Source: JAVJUV01 sp040220415
GTDB taxonomy: Bacteria > Pseudomonadota > Alphaproteobacteria > Rhodobacterales > Rhodobacteraceae
DNA: 64,000 nt
Direction: 5' to 3'
Assembly: GCA_040220415.1 (NCBI GenBank)
Contig: JAVJUV010000121.1
Coordinates: 1-64,000 of the forward strand
Shown: positions 15,548-24,135 of the stretch, piece by piece
Layout of the letters: every line of letters begins with the position of its first letter
Numbering within the stretch: position 1 is the stretch's first letter
Program-made: the position numbers and the translations under genes
The notes under the pieces: model-generated
What the model was told of the DNA's origin: nothing
Seen by the model: only the letters and a program-made list of their open reading frames with translations
Database searches by the model: none

Positions 15548-16515
15548 CAAAACGCGCCGTCGTGCGAGGCGTCGGGCATTATCTGCCCGAACGGGTGGTT
15601 CCCAACGCGTGGTTTGAAGACAGGATCGACACTTCCGACGAGTGGATAAGGTCGCGCAGCGGCATCGAGCGCCGCCACTTCGCAGCGGAAGGACAGACCA
15701 CGTCCGAACTGGCCGCGAACGCCGCCCAAAAGGCGCTCGACATGGCCGGTCTGCAGCCGGACGACATCGACGCGATGATCGTCGCCACCTCCACCGCCGA
15801 CCTCACATTTCCGTCGGCCGCCACCATGGTGCAGGAACGCCTTGGCATGTCGCGCGGCTTCGCCTTCGACATCCAGGCTGTTTGCGCGGGGTTCGTCTAT
15901 GCGCTGGCCAACGCGAATGCGCTGATCATCTCGGATCAGGCCAAACGCGTGCTGGTGATCGGGGCCGAGACCTTCAGCCGGATCCTGGACTGGAACGACC
16001 GATCGACCTGCGTTCTCTTCGGTGACGGGGCAGGCGCCGTCGTACTCGAGGCCGCTGAAGGCAAGGGCACGACGGACGATCGGGGTATTCTCTCGGTCGA
16101 TCTCAATTCCGACGGCCGCCTCCGCGACCTTCTCTATGTCGACGGCGGCGTCTCGACGCAGTCTACCGGTTACCTCAGGATGCAGGGCAAGGAAGTCTTC
16201 CGTCATGCCGTCGAGAAACTGGCACAGACCGCGCACGACGCGCTCGACAAGGTCGGCCTTTCCGCCGAGGACGTCGACTGGATCGTGCCGCATCAGGCAA
16301 ACCTCCGGATCATAAAGTCCACGGCGCAGAAAATGGGAATTGGCATGGACCGCGTGGTGCTGACGGTTCAGGATCACGGCAACACATCGGCGGCCTCCAT
16401 CCCGCTGGCGCTGTCGGTGGGCGTCGAACGCGGCCAGATCAAGAAGGGCGATCTGGTCGTGACCGAGGCCATCGGCGGCGGCCTTGCCTGGGGCTCGGTG
16501 GTTCTTCGCTGGTAA
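15544..16515 (+). CDS. fabH: 3-oxoacyl-ACP synthase III
   Basis: Starts fatty acid synthesis by condensing acetyl-CoA with malonyl-ACP. 323 residues. The catalytic triad is visible: Cys114 in QAVCAGF, His250 in VPHQANLRI and Asn280 in DHGNTSAAS. The ATG lies in the ATGA overlap with plsX. A perfect-palindrome terminator follows directly, so the operon probably ends here. Confidence 0.98.
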   Translation: MTKRAVVRGVGHYLPERVVPNAWFEDRIDTSDEWIRSRSGIERRHFAAEGQTTSELAANAAQKALDMAGLQPDDIDAMIVATSTADLTFPSAATMVQERLGMSRGFAFDIQAVCAGFVYALANANALIISDQAKRVLVIGAETFSRILDWNDRSTCVLFGDGAGAVVLEAAEGKGTTDDRGILSVDLNSDGRLRDLLYVDGGVSTQSTGYLRMQGKEVFRHAVEKLAQTAHDALDKVGLSAEDVDWIVPHQANLRIIKSTAQKMGIGMDRVVLTVQDHGNTSAASIPLALSVGVERGQIKKGDLVVTEAIGGGLAWGSVVLRW

Positions 16516-16517
16516 AC

Positions 16518-16535
16518 GGGCGTTAACGCCCTTTT
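16518..16535 (+). terminator. Intrinsic terminator after fabH
   Basis: A 14-bp perfect palindrome, GGGCGTTAACGCCC, then TTTT, starting 3 nt after the fabH stop. The stem would be 5 bp with a TTAA loop. Confidence 0.75.
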
Positions 16536-16549
16536 CCAAGCGCTTGATA

Positions 16550-16578
16550 TTGACTCGGAAAATCTTCCCGCCCATGCT
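16550..16578 (+). promoter_or_regulatory. Putative ihfA promoter
   Basis: TTGACT, a near-consensus -35, is followed after 17 nt by CATGCT. The ihfA ATG is 31 nt downstream. It lies just after the fabH terminator, giving ihfA an independent start. Confidence 0.45.
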
Positions 16579-16608
16579 ACCGCGAACATAATTCGACGGG
16601 GGAGTGGA

Positions 16609-16911
16609 ATGAGCGAAAAGACATTGACACGTATGGATTTGAGCGACGCCGTCTTCCGGGAGGTCGGTCTCAGCCGCAACGAGTCCGCCCAGCTTGTCGA
16701 AAGCGTCCTTCAGCACATGTCCGACGCGCTTGTGAGTGGCGAACAGGTCAAGATTTCGTCCTTCGGGACGTTTTCGATCCGGAACAAGGCCGCGCGTGTC
16801 GGCCGGAACCCAAAGACCGGCGAGGAGGTTCCGATTCACCCCCGGCGGGTTCTGACGTTCCGCCCGTCCCATCTCATGAAAGAGCGCGTTGCAGCCGGCA
16901 ACAAGCAGTAA
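16609..16911 (+). CDS. ihfA: Integration host factor subunit alpha
   Basis: A 100-residue DNA-bending protein of the HU/IHF family; the alpha subunit pairs with IhfB. It starts MSEKTLTRMDLSDAVFREVGLSRNES. The core ISSFGTFSIRNKAARVGRNP precedes the DNA-contacting arm TGEEVPIHPRRVLTF. The Arg/Asn/Pro arm and the position next to a MerR gene fit IhfA rather than HU. GGGGGAG precedes the ATG. Confidence 0.95.
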   Translation: MSEKTLTRMDLSDAVFREVGLSRNESAQLVESVLQHMSDALVSGEQVKISSFGTFSIRNKAARVGRNPKTGEEVPIHPRRVLTFRPSHLMKERVAAGNKQ

Positions 16912-16915
16912 CGAA

Positions 16916-17680
16916 ATGGAAAAGTCCCGCGAGGCGTTCCGCACCATCTCGGAAGTGGCCGAGTGGCTGGACGTCCCGACACATGTTCTGAGATTCTGGG
17001 AAAGCCGGTTCTCGCAGATCAAGCCGGTCAAGCGCGCCGGCGGGCGGCGCTATTACCGCCCCTCGGACATGCGTGTGATCGGCGGGGTCAAGACGCTGCT
17101 GCACGATCAGGGCATGACGATCCGCGGCGTGCAGAAACTGTTTCGCGAACAGGGCATCAAGCACGTATCCTCGTTTTCCCCGGTGTTGTACGGCGCCGAC
17201 GGCGACGTCGAAGACGACCAGGTGATCGAACACGTCCCGGCGCCGGATACCGAAGCCGGCATCGCGCCTTCGCCCGCCGCCCGCTCGACGCGTGAAGCGT
17301 TTCCCGACCCGATTGTCGACGCCATGGACGGAAACCCGGTCACTTCCGACGTGCCGGTGTTCTCGCATGCACGGCGGCCCGTCCCGGCCGAGGAAGCCCC
17401 TGCTGTACCGCCCGAGGAGGACACCCGGGCCGAGGAAGCGGTTGTCGCCGCCGCCCCGGCCGAACCCGCTCCTGAACCCGTTGAACCGCCGGCCCCGGTC
17501 ATACCCGCAACACCGGACGTCCCCGAGACCGATGCAGCCGACGATGATCCCTCTCACCCCGATTTGCCGGGTCTTGCCGCACGGCTGACGACCGCCCGGC
17601 GCGGGCAACTGCGAGAGCATCGCGTCGCCTTGACCGAGGCCGTCCGGCGCCTGAAAGACATCCGCGCACGGCTGAACTGA
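16916..17680 (+). CDS. MerR family transcriptional regulator
   Basis: 254 residues. The N-terminal MerR helix-turn-helix spans about residues 8-75 (TISEVAEWLDVPTHVLRFWE, then GGRRYYRPSDMRVIGGVK). The middle, about 110-215, is a long acidic and Pro/Ala-rich linker of low complexity. A C-terminal basic helix (LREHRVALTEAVRRLKDIRARL) may mediate oligomers. There is no Cys-rich metal site, so it is not a metal sensor of the classic kind. It starts 4 nt after the ihfA stop; this ihfA-merR pair is conserved in alphaproteobacteria. The target is unknown. Confidence 0.88.
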   Translation: MEKSREAFRTISEVAEWLDVPTHVLRFWESRFSQIKPVKRAGGRRYYRPSDMRVIGGVKTLLHDQGMTIRGVQKLFREQGIKHVSSFSPVLYGADGDVEDDQVIEHVPAPDTEAGIAPSPAARSTREAFPDPIVDAMDGNPVTSDVPVFSHARRPVPAEEAPAVPPEEDTRAEEAVVAAAPAEPAPEPVEPPAPVIPATPDVPETDAADDDPSHPDLPGLAARLTTARRGQLREHRVALTEAVRRLKDIRARLN

Positions 17681-17759
17681 CCGATGCCGGAACAAGCTGC
17701 CGTCCGCATGAAACTCAGCCCTTGCCCCCGACCCCGTTTTCGGTCAGAAGGCCCGCTGT

Positions 17760-17837
17760 CGGGCTATGGCGCAGCCTGGTTAGCGCGTCCGTCTGGGGGA
17801 CGGAAGGTCGCAGGTTCGAATCCTGCTAGCCCGACCA
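17760..17837 (+). tRNA. tRNA-Pro (anticodon GGG)
   Basis: A complete cloverleaf. The acceptor CGGGCTA pairs perfectly with TAGCCCG. The D arm contains AGCCTGGTTAG. The anticodon stem TCCGT/ACGGA encloses loop CTGGGGG, so the anticodon GGG is at 17795-17797. The T arm is GCAGG-TTCGAAT-CCTGC, followed by discriminator A and an encoded CCA end. It reads CCC and CCU codons. It is single, between the MerR gene and dcd. Confidence 0.97.
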
Positions 17838-17859
17838 TTCCGACACGATCGAGGTTCAC

Positions 17860-18936
17860 ATGACCGGCGTCCTGCCAGACAGTGCGATCCGGACCTTGGC
17901 CGAGACCGGAGGCATCCGGGCCGAACCGGCGCTTACCTCGGAGCAGGTCCAGCCGGCTTCCCTCGATCTCCGCCTCGGAAAGGTCGCCTACCGCGTCCGC
18001 GCCTCGTTCCTGGCATCCGGCGGCACGACCGTCAAACAGCGGCTCGACGCCTTCACCATGCACAAGATCGACCTGACCGGCGGCGCCGTACTGGAAAAGG
18101 GCTGCGTCTATGTGGTGCCGCTGATGGAAGGGCTGGACCTGCCCGACGACGTCTCGGCCGTGGCCAACGCCAAAAGCTCGACCGGGCGGCTGGACCTGCT
18201 GACGCGCACGATCATCGACGGCGGCACCGAGTTCGACCGGATTCCGTCAGGCTACAGCGGCCCGCTCTATGCCGAGATCTGCCCCCGCTCATTCTCGGTC
18301 CTCGTTCGCCCCGGAATGCGGTTGAACCAGATCCGCTTTCGCCGCGGGCACGCCACGCTGGACGACGACGCGCTTCGCGCCTTGCACGCGCACTGCCCGC
18401 TGGTCTCCGGTGCGCCGGTGATCTCCGAAGGCCTGGGATTTTCCGTCGACCTGAAACCGGCCAGCACCACGCTTGTCGGCTATCGCGCCAAACCGCATAC
18501 CGGCGTCGTCGACCTGGACCGCATCGGCGCCTACGACCCCGCGGATTACTGGGAAGAGATTCACACGACCACCGGCCGCATCATCCTGGACCCCGGTGCC
18601 TTCTACATCCTGGTCAGCCGCGAGGCGGTGACGATCCCGCCGGACCATGCGGCCGAAATGGCTCCCTATCTTGCAATGGTCGGCGAGTTCCGGGTGCACT
18701 ACGCTGGTTTCTTCGACCCGGGTTTCGGCTTTGCCGCCGCCGGCGGCAGCGGGTCGCGGGGGGTCCTCGAAGTCCGTTGCCACGAAGCGCCTTTCGTGCT
18801 GGAGCACGGCCAGGTCGTCGGCCGGCTGGTCTACGAGAAGATGGAATCCGTGCCGGATGTTCTTTACGGGCGCGAGATCGCGTCCAACTACCAGGGCCAG
18901 GGGCTGAAGCTGTCCAAGCATTTCCGCACGTCGTGA
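17860..18936 (+). CDS. dcd: 2'-deoxycytidine 5'-triphosphate deaminase (tandem-domain type)
   Basis: Deaminates dCTP to dUTP for thymidylate supply. At 358 residues it is about twice the length of E. coli Dcd and has two dUTPase-like beta domains in tandem, the form seen in alphaproteobacteria. The first half has QPASLDLRLG, AVANAKSSTGRLDL and IIDGGTEFDRIPSGYSGPLYAEICPRS in separate strands. The second half repeats the pattern (GEFRVHYAGFFDPGFGF, RCHEAPFVLEHGQ). The ATG is 23 nt after the tRNA, so they may share a transcript. Confidence 0.9.
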   Translation: MTGVLPDSAIRTLAETGGIRAEPALTSEQVQPASLDLRLGKVAYRVRASFLASGGTTVKQRLDAFTMHKIDLTGGAVLEKGCVYVVPLMEGLDLPDDVSAVANAKSSTGRLDLLTRTIIDGGTEFDRIPSGYSGPLYAEICPRSFSVLVRPGMRLNQIRFRRGHATLDDDALRALHAHCPLVSGAPVISEGLGFSVDLKPASTTLVGYRAKPHTGVVDLDRIGAYDPADYWEEIHTTTGRIILDPGAFYILVSREAVTIPPDHAAEMAPYLAMVGEFRVHYAGFFDPGFGFAAAGGSGSRGVLEVRCHEAPFVLEHGQVVGRLVYEKMESVPDVLYGREIASNYQGQGLKLSKHFRTS

Positions 18937-19030
18937 AATTACCACTCCCGAGAGCACTTGAAGCGGCCGTTACCGCACCACATCTGACCTCGACAGCGCC
19001 CCGCGCACCCTCTTCAACCCGTGAGTTCCG

Positions 19031-19951
19031 ATGGACATCGTCCTGATCATCATCGGCCTCCTCGCCCTTGTGGGCGGAGGCGAAATTCTCGTGAACGGCT
19101 CAGTCAGCCTCGCCAAGTCGATGCGACTTTCACCGATGGTGATCGGCCTGACCATCGTCGGCTTCGGCACTTCGCTGCCCGAGCTTCTGACCAGCGTGAC
19201 CGCGGCCCTTGCCGGTTCTCCGGGCGTCGCCATCGGAAACGTGGTGGGTTCCAACATCGCCAATATCCTCCTGATTCTCGGGGTCGCGGCCCTTCTGTCG
19301 CCGATCGCGGTCGACCGAAGCGGCTTTCGCAGGGACAACACCGTGCTCGTCCTGGCCACGGCCGCCGCCATCGGCATCCTTTTCATGGGCCAGACCGGGC
19401 GTATCGTCGGCCTCGCCCTCGTCACCAGCCTCGGGCTCTACCTCTGGTACGTGCTGCGCTATGCCGAAGGCGCGAAACCCTCGGGCGACGTCGAAGTGCT
19501 GGTGCGCCCCGGCTGGAAATCAGGTCTGTTCATCCTGGCAGGGCTGGCAGCGACGATCCTCGGCGCAAAGGCGCTTGTTACCGGCGCCGTCGAGATCGCC
19601 GGCCGCGCGGGCATGTCGGAAGCCGTGATCGGCCTGACCCTCGTGGCCGTCGGTACATCGCTGCCCGAACTGGTCACTTCGGTCATCGCCGCCCGCCGCA
19701 ACATGAGCGACGTCGCCCTGGGCAATATCGTCGGCTCGAATATCTTCAACATTCTCGGCATCCTCGGCGTCACCGCGCTGATCGCCCCGATCCCGGTTCC
19801 GGCCGAGATGGTCGTCAGGGACAGCCTTGTTCTTGGCGCGGCCACGATCCTGATGGTGGTGAACTGCCGGACCGGCTGGAAGATCACCCGCGCCGAAGGA
19901 GCCCTCTTTCTGGCGCTCTACGCGGGCTATGTCTGGTTATTATGGCCCTGA
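19031..19951 (+). CDS. Calcium/sodium antiporter, CaCA family (YrbG-like)
   Basis: A 306-residue inner-membrane exchanger with about ten helices. Both alpha repeats are present: GFGTSLPELLTS with GNVVGSNIANILLILG in the first half, and AVGTSLPELVTS with GNIVGSNIFNILGILG in the second. The Glu of each SLPEL motif binds the cation. Length and inverted repeat match YrbG. It probably exports calcium using the sodium gradient. The stop lies 3 nt from the convergent GNAT stop. Confidence 0.9.
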   Translation: MDIVLIIIGLLALVGGGEILVNGSVSLAKSMRLSPMVIGLTIVGFGTSLPELLTSVTAALAGSPGVAIGNVVGSNIANILLILGVAALLSPIAVDRSGFRRDNTVLVLATAAAIGILFMGQTGRIVGLALVTSLGLYLWYVLRYAEGAKPSGDVEVLVRPGWKSGLFILAGLAATILGAKALVTGAVEIAGRAGMSEAVIGLTLVAVGTSLPELVTSVIAARRNMSDVALGNIVGSNIFNILGILGVTALIAPIPVPAEMVVRDSLVLGAATILMVVNCRTGWKITRAEGALFLALYAGYVWLLWP

Positions 19952-19954
19952 GAC

Positions 19955-20467
19955 TCAGTCTAGCCGCTTCTCCATGAAGACCAGAACATTCGCTAATGCG
20001 ACATCCTCGAAATGGTCGCTTTCGGGATAGGGGTCGCGAAAAGCGAAGCCCATGTCCTGGTAAAGACCGATGGCCGCCGTCAGGTTCCGGGTCGTGTCGA
20101 GCCGAAGCGCCGGTGCCCCGGCGCCGCGGGCCTCGGCGATCGCGGCCTCGACCAGGGCCCGCCCCGCGCCGGTGCCGCGCGCGTCCGGACGCACGTAAAG
20201 CCGCTTGATCTCCATCGAGCCGCCGCCGGACTTCCGAAGAAATACCATGCCCAGGGGCGCTTCGTTCCCGCCTTCGGCAACGAAGGTTCGCCCGGAGGGG
20301 GGCACGACCTTGTGAAGAGAGCCCATCGTCCCCTCGATCAGACGTTCGGCATCGAAGGACACGCCCTCGGCGGCTTCCAGATCGGAACAGACAAAGCGGA
20401 TGTATTCGCCCACCAGCGCCGCCAGCCCGCGTACCTCTTCAAGTGTATCGAGTGTCCGGATCTTCAT
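19955..20467 (-). CDS. GNAT family N-acetyltransferase
   Basis: A 170-residue acetyltransferase. Acetyl-CoA binding motif A is clear: IKRLYVRPDARGTGAGRALV, with the R-x-x-G-x-G loop. Motif B is AIGLYQDMGFAFRDPY. The substrate cannot be told from sequence. The ATG at 20467 lacks a good ribosome site. It follows the 48-aa gene by 46 nt on the same strand and may be the last gene of the argS-scpB run. Confidence 0.88.
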   Translation of the reverse strand: MKIRTLDTLEEVRGLAALVGEYIRFVCSDLEAAEGVSFDAERLIEGTMGSLHKVVPPSGRTFVAEGGNEAPLGMVFLRKSGGGSMEIKRLYVRPDARGTGAGRALVEAAIAEARGAGAPALRLDTTRNLTAAIGLYQDMGFAFRDPYPESDHFEDVALANVLVFMEKRLD

Positions 20468-20513
20468 GGGCAGGACATTGCGCTGCAGGATCGGTGTCCG
20501 CAAGCGTCGGGTC

Positions 20514-20660
20514 TCAGAACCGTCCGAACCGCCGCCCCATCCGCAGTCTCTTCGCGGCCTCGGCCATCTTCGGATCGGTCTTGGCGCCCTTGTTCAGGTA
20601 CCTGGCGCCGTGACGGAACAAAAGCCGCATCAGCATGTGCATCAGTCTCTCGATGTTCAT
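20514..20660 (-). CDS. Small basic protein downstream of scpB, 48 aa
   Basis: A 48-codon ORF starting 3 nt after the scpB stop. The product begins MNIERLMHMLMRLLF, a Met-rich amphipathic helix, followed by RHGARYLNKGAKTDPKMAEA and the Arg-rich end KRLRMGRRFGRF. Net charge is strongly positive. The tight spacing to scpB argues for a real, coupled gene. I recall small Met/Arg-rich ORFs of this kind after scpB in other Rhodobacteraceae, but cannot verify it here. Function unknown; a membrane or nucleic-acid surface role is only a guess. Confidence 0.6.
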   Translation of the reverse strand: MNIERLMHMLMRLLFRHGARYLNKGAKTDPKMAEAAKRLRMGRRFGRF

Positions 20661-20663
20661 GTC

Positions 20664-21311
20664 TCAGCTCTCATCTTCGAACATGTCGGTCTGATCATCC
20701 TCGCCGTCCTCGTCTTCACCCTCGGTGAATTCGCCCGGTGGCGGTCGGTTCTCCAGAAGGCCCGCTGCGCGCAATTCCTTCAGTCCCGGCAGATCGCGGG
20801 CGCTTTCCAGTCCGAAATGGTCCAGGAAATCTTGCGTCACGACGTATGTCACGGGCCGCCCCGGCGTCAGTTTGCGGCGTCCAAACTTGATCCACTCCAG
20901 CTCCAGAAGCTGGTCCACCGTTCCCCGGCTGACGCTGACGCCCCGGATCTCCTCGATCTCGGCGCGGGTGACGGGCTGGTGATAGGCGATGATCGCCAAC
21001 GTCTCGATCGCGGCGCGGCTCAGTTTGCGCGTCTCGACCGTTTCCTTCTGCATCAGGAAACCAAGGTCCGGTGCGGTCCGGATCGCCCAGGCCTCGCCCA
21101 CCTTGACGACAGAGACGCCCCTGCCCTCATAGCGCTTCCGCAAAAGCTGGATCGCCTCGGCCGCGTCGGCGCCATGCGGCATCCGCGCGTTCAGTTCGGC
21201 CACGGTCACGGGGTCGGCGCTGGCGAACAAGATCGCCTCGACCATGCGCTCCTGCTCGGCCAGGGGCGGCGCCTCGAAAAGGCTGTCGCGGACGTCCTCT
21301 TCCTCAACCAC
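20664..21311 (-). CDS. scpB: Segregation and condensation protein ScpB
   Basis: Kleisin-associated winged-helix subunit of the Smc-ScpAB condensin. About 215 residues from the GTG at 21311, which overlaps the scpA stop by 8 nt; sequence upstream of it is out of character. Two winged-helix domains are recognisable: MVEAILFASADPVTVAEL at the start and RAAIETLAIIAYHQPVTRAEIEEIRG, then RGTVDQLLELEWIKFGRR, in the second. The tail is very acidic (EGEDEDGEDDQTDMFEDE). Coupled to scpA. Confidence 0.92.
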   Translation of the reverse strand: MVEEEDVRDSLFEAPPLAEQERMVEAILFASADPVTVAELNARMPHGADAAEAIQLLRKRYEGRGVSVVKVGEAWAIRTAPDLGFLMQKETVETRKLSRAAIETLAIIAYHQPVTRAEIEEIRGVSVSRGTVDQLLELEWIKFGRRKLTPGRPVTYVVTQDFLDHFGLESARDLPGLKELRAAGLLENRPPPGEFTEGEDEDGEDDQTDMFEDES

Positions 21312-22086
21312 GGGCCATCGCCCGAATCTGGATCGGGGCAAAGGTGCCGGTCTGGCGGATCTGGATCGCGCCGTTCTTGACCAGTTCCAGCGAGGCCGCG
21401 AAGTGCGACGCCGTGGCCGAGCGGCGGCGCGCCGGGTCTGTCTCCCAGCCTTCGGGCAGGTAGGACAGAAGGTCGGTCCACTCGCCCGCATAGCCGATCA
21501 GGCCCCGCATCCGTTCCAAAGCCTGCTCCAGCGTGAAGACATGCTCGCGGTCGAAGGCATAGGGGCGGAACTCGTCCTTGGTCCTGATCCGCGCATAGCC
21601 CTGCATCAGGTCCAGAAGCGTCGCGGTGTAACGCACCTTGCGCACGCGCATCACATCCTCGGGAATGCCGCGCACGAAGAAATCCCGCCCCTTCTGGTCG
21701 CGCGCCATCAATTTCGCGGCGCATTCGCGCATCGCCGACAGGCGCTCAAGCTGGAAGGCCAGGTGCGCCGCCAGTTCCTCACCCGATGGCCCCTCGTCCG
21801 ACGGATCGGGCGGCAGCAGCAGGCGTGACTTGAGGAACGCCAGCCAGGCGGCCATGACCAGGTAATCGGCGGCCAGTTCTATCCTCAGCGTCTTGGCGCG
21901 GTGGATGAAGGCCAGGTACTGCTCGGCCAACGCCAGAACCGAGATCTTGCGAAGGTCCACCTTCTGGGTGCGCGACAGCATCAGAAGAAGGTCGAGCGGG
22001 CCCTCGAACCCGTCGACATCGACAATCAGCGCTTCGGCTGCAAGACGGGCTTCGACATCGTCGAAATCGGCGTCGCCGTCAGGCAT
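21304..22086 (-). CDS. scpA: Segregation and condensation protein ScpA
   Basis: The kleisin that bridges Smc heads. 260 residues. The N-terminal motif FEGPLDLLLMLSRTQKVDL and YLVMAAWLAFLKSRLLLP are diagnostic. The C-terminal winged helix contains HFAASLELVKNGAIQIRQTG. The ATG at 22086 has GAGGGAG before it and overlaps the nagZ stop by 8 nt. It lies in a tightly coupled run nagZ-scpA-scpB. Confidence 0.95.
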   Translation of the reverse strand: MPDGDADFDDVEARLAAEALIVDVDGFEGPLDLLLMLSRTQKVDLRKISVLALAEQYLAFIHRAKTLRIELAADYLVMAAWLAFLKSRLLLPPDPSDEGPSGEELAAHLAFQLERLSAMRECAAKLMARDQKGRDFFVRGIPEDVMRVRKVRYTATLLDLMQGYARIRTKDEFRPYAFDREHVFTLEQALERMRGLIGYAGEWTDLLSYLPEGWETDPARRRSATASHFAASLELVKNGAIQIRQTGTFAPIQIRAMARG

Positions 22087-23080
22087 TGTCTGCTCCCTCA
22101 ATCAGGGTCTCAAACTCGGCCTCCAGCGCGGAAATGTCAATATCTGTTGGGGTTCTCCGGCGGGAAAGCGCAATATCTGCCCTTTCGGCCGCTTCGGGCG
22201 ACATGCGCGCCATGCCCTCGGCCAGGATCATCATTTCGGAAAGATCGCCATTGCAGTGCAGCACCAGATCGCATCCCGCCGCAAGGGCCGCCGCCCCGCG
22301 TTCGGCGACGCTGCCCGTCAGGGCCCCCATCGAGATGTCGTCGGTCATCAGCAACCCCTTCAGACCAAGCTCCTCGCGAAGATACCGGATTCCAGCCGAC
22401 GAAAGGGTTAACGGCGCCTCCGGGTCGATCTCGGGCAGCACGATATGCGCCGTCATCACCATCGGCAGATCCGACAATGCGCGAAACGGCGCGAAATCGG
22501 TGTCCCGAAGATCGGCCAGCGTAACGGCGATACGGGGCAGCCCCATGTGGCTGTCGACAGTCGCCCGCCCGTGTCCGGGCGCATGCTTGATCACCGGCAG
22601 AACACCCGCATCCATCAGCCCCTCGGCACAGGCGCGCGCCATTGAAACCACGGTCCCGGCGTCCGCGCCGTAACAGCGGTTTCTCAGAAAGGGATGCGTC
22701 TCGGGCCAGGCGATATCGCCCGAGGGCGCACAGTTCACGTCCACCCCGCAAGCCATCAACTCCGCGCCGATCAGCCGGCCGCGCAGATACATGGCGCGTT
22801 CCGAAGGGCAGCGTCCGACCTGATCCAGAGGCGGTAGCCACTCGCGCCAATAGGGCGCCCGCATCCGCTGCACGCGCCCGCCCTCCTGGTCGATCAGGAT
22901 CGGCGCATCGCGTCCGACGGCGTTCCGCAGATCATGCGTCAGGCCCCGCAACTGCTCGGGGTCGGCGCAGTTTCTCTGGAAAAGGATGAACCCCCACGGC
23001 TGCGCCGCGCAGAAGAAAGCGGTCTCCGCAGGGGTCAGATGCGGCCCGGCGGGCGCGAATATGTACGCGCCCTGCCCCAA
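22079..23080 (-). CDS. nagZ: Beta-N-acetylhexosaminidase NagZ
   Basis: Glycoside hydrolase family 3 enzyme that removes GlcNAc from recycled muropeptides in the cytoplasm. 333 residues from a TTG at 23080, chosen because AGGAG lies just before it and the length then fits NagZ. Conserved blocks are ILIDQEGGRVQRM, VIKHAPGHGRATVDSH (catalytic His) and LLMTDDISMGAL (nucleophile Asp). It starts 1 nt after the stop of the SPOR-domain gene, so the two are coupled. Confidence 0.92.
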   Translation of the reverse strand: MGQGAYIFAPAGPHLTPAETAFFCAAQPWGFILFQRNCADPEQLRGLTHDLRNAVGRDAPILIDQEGGRVQRMRAPYWREWLPPLDQVGRCPSERAMYLRGRLIGAELMACGVDVNCAPSGDIAWPETHPFLRNRCYGADAGTVVSMARACAEGLMDAGVLPVIKHAPGHGRATVDSHMGLPRIAVTLADLRDTDFAPFRALSDLPMVMTAHIVLPEIDPEAPLTLSSAGIRYLREELGLKGLLMTDDISMGALTGSVAERGAAALAAGCDLVLHCNGDLSEMMILAEGMARMSPEAAERADIALSRRRTPTDIDISALEAEFETLIEGADNA

Positions 23081-23081
23081 G

Positions 23082-24059
23082 TTACTCCTGCACGACCGGA
23101 ATGCAATTCGCGCCGTCCGAGACCAGAACCGAGCAGAACCGGCGCGCGTCCGCGAGATCCTCGAAGCCCATGGCCCGAAGCCGCCAGAACGTGCGGCCGC
23201 CGGTCTGCGCTTCCTGGATGACGCGCTCCTTGCCGGCCATGTAGTTGCCGAACCGCGCCGTCGTCTTGTCCCACTCGGCGCGCGCCACGTCCGCGCTGCC
23301 GAACGCGCCAAGCTGAACAAGCCGCGTGCCGGTCGGGATGCTGGCCGGATCCAGTTCGTCCGCGCCGCCATCCGTCGCGGGGCGATAGCTGACGGCTTGC
23401 AGGTTCTCCGGCCTGATCGCCGGACGGGGCGTCACCACGGGCACGCCCGGTGCCGCCTCGACCGTCAGAACCGCTGGCTGGACGTCGTCGCTCTCGTCGG
23501 CCAATCCAAGGGCCAGGGCCACCGCCAGGTCGGTGCCCGACTGTTCGGGCTCCACCGCTTCTTCGGTGACGGCGACAGCAGCCAAAGCCACGTCCGCTTC
23601 CTCCTCGGCCGGGAACGCCGGGGCGGGAACCACATCCACCACCTCCTGTTCGGAGGCGGCCGGCGCGTCTTCGACCACCGGCAGCGGATCGGGTTCGACC
23701 ATCGGCTGAAGATCGGCCATCGCCAGATCTTCCTCCTCGTTCAGGACCGAAGGCTGCGGCGCCAGAACGACGCGGTCCGCCATGTTGTCCTCGACCCGCT
23801 CTTCCGCGATCCGGTTGACCGAAAGGCCCTGATACTTGCTGGCCAGGCCGCCCGGATCGTCCGGTGTCACCCGCATCGGACCCTCGAGAGCCCGCACGAC
23901 GGGAACACCCGAGACGTCCCGTACCCAAAGCTTCCAGCCCCAGGTCGCCAGTCCGGCGATCAGAACAACGGAAAGTAAGGCGCCCGCCCAGTTGAGCGCC
24001 GCTGCCAGCGATGCGCCGCCAGGCGAATCGCCGTAGTCATCATAGTTGAATGCCGCCAT
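23082..24059 (-). CDS. SPOR domain-containing membrane protein
   Basis: 325 residues. A short cytoplasmic segment precedes a membrane helix at about 22-41. A long acidic, Ala/Val/Pro-rich periplasmic linker runs to about 235. A C-terminal SPOR domain follows (GTRLVQLGAFGSADVARAEWDK ... FWRLRAMGFEDLADARRFC, in separate strands). SPOR domains bind denuded glycan at division sites. Two Cys in the domain may form a disulfide. It lies between argS and nagZ, the usual order in this family. Confidence 0.9.
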   Translation of the reverse strand: MAAFNYDDYGDSPGGASLAAALNWAGALLSVVLIAGLATWGWKLWVRDVSGVPVVRALEGPMRVTPDDPGGLASKYQGLSVNRIAEERVEDNMADRVVLAPQPSVLNEEEDLAMADLQPMVEPDPLPVVEDAPAASEQEVVDVVPAPAFPAEEEADVALAAVAVTEEAVEPEQSGTDLAVALALGLADESDDVQPAVLTVEAAPGVPVVTPRPAIRPENLQAVSYRPATDGGADELDPASIPTGTRLVQLGAFGSADVARAEWDKTTARFGNYMAGKERVIQEAQTGGRTFWRLRAMGFEDLADARRFCSVLVSDGANCIPVVQE

Positions 24060-24135
24060 ATTCCATGCCTCGCTGCCGCCGCCGGTTGATCCGGCGGTCT
24101 GCTCCTGCTCGTTCGACGGCGGCGGGGCACTTTCG

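Noticed and set aside
17764..18063. Minus-strand ORF containing VGLAGFEPATFRPPDG
   Set aside because: This string is the antisense translation of tRNA-Pro, a well-known spurious protein; the rest is antisense to dcd.
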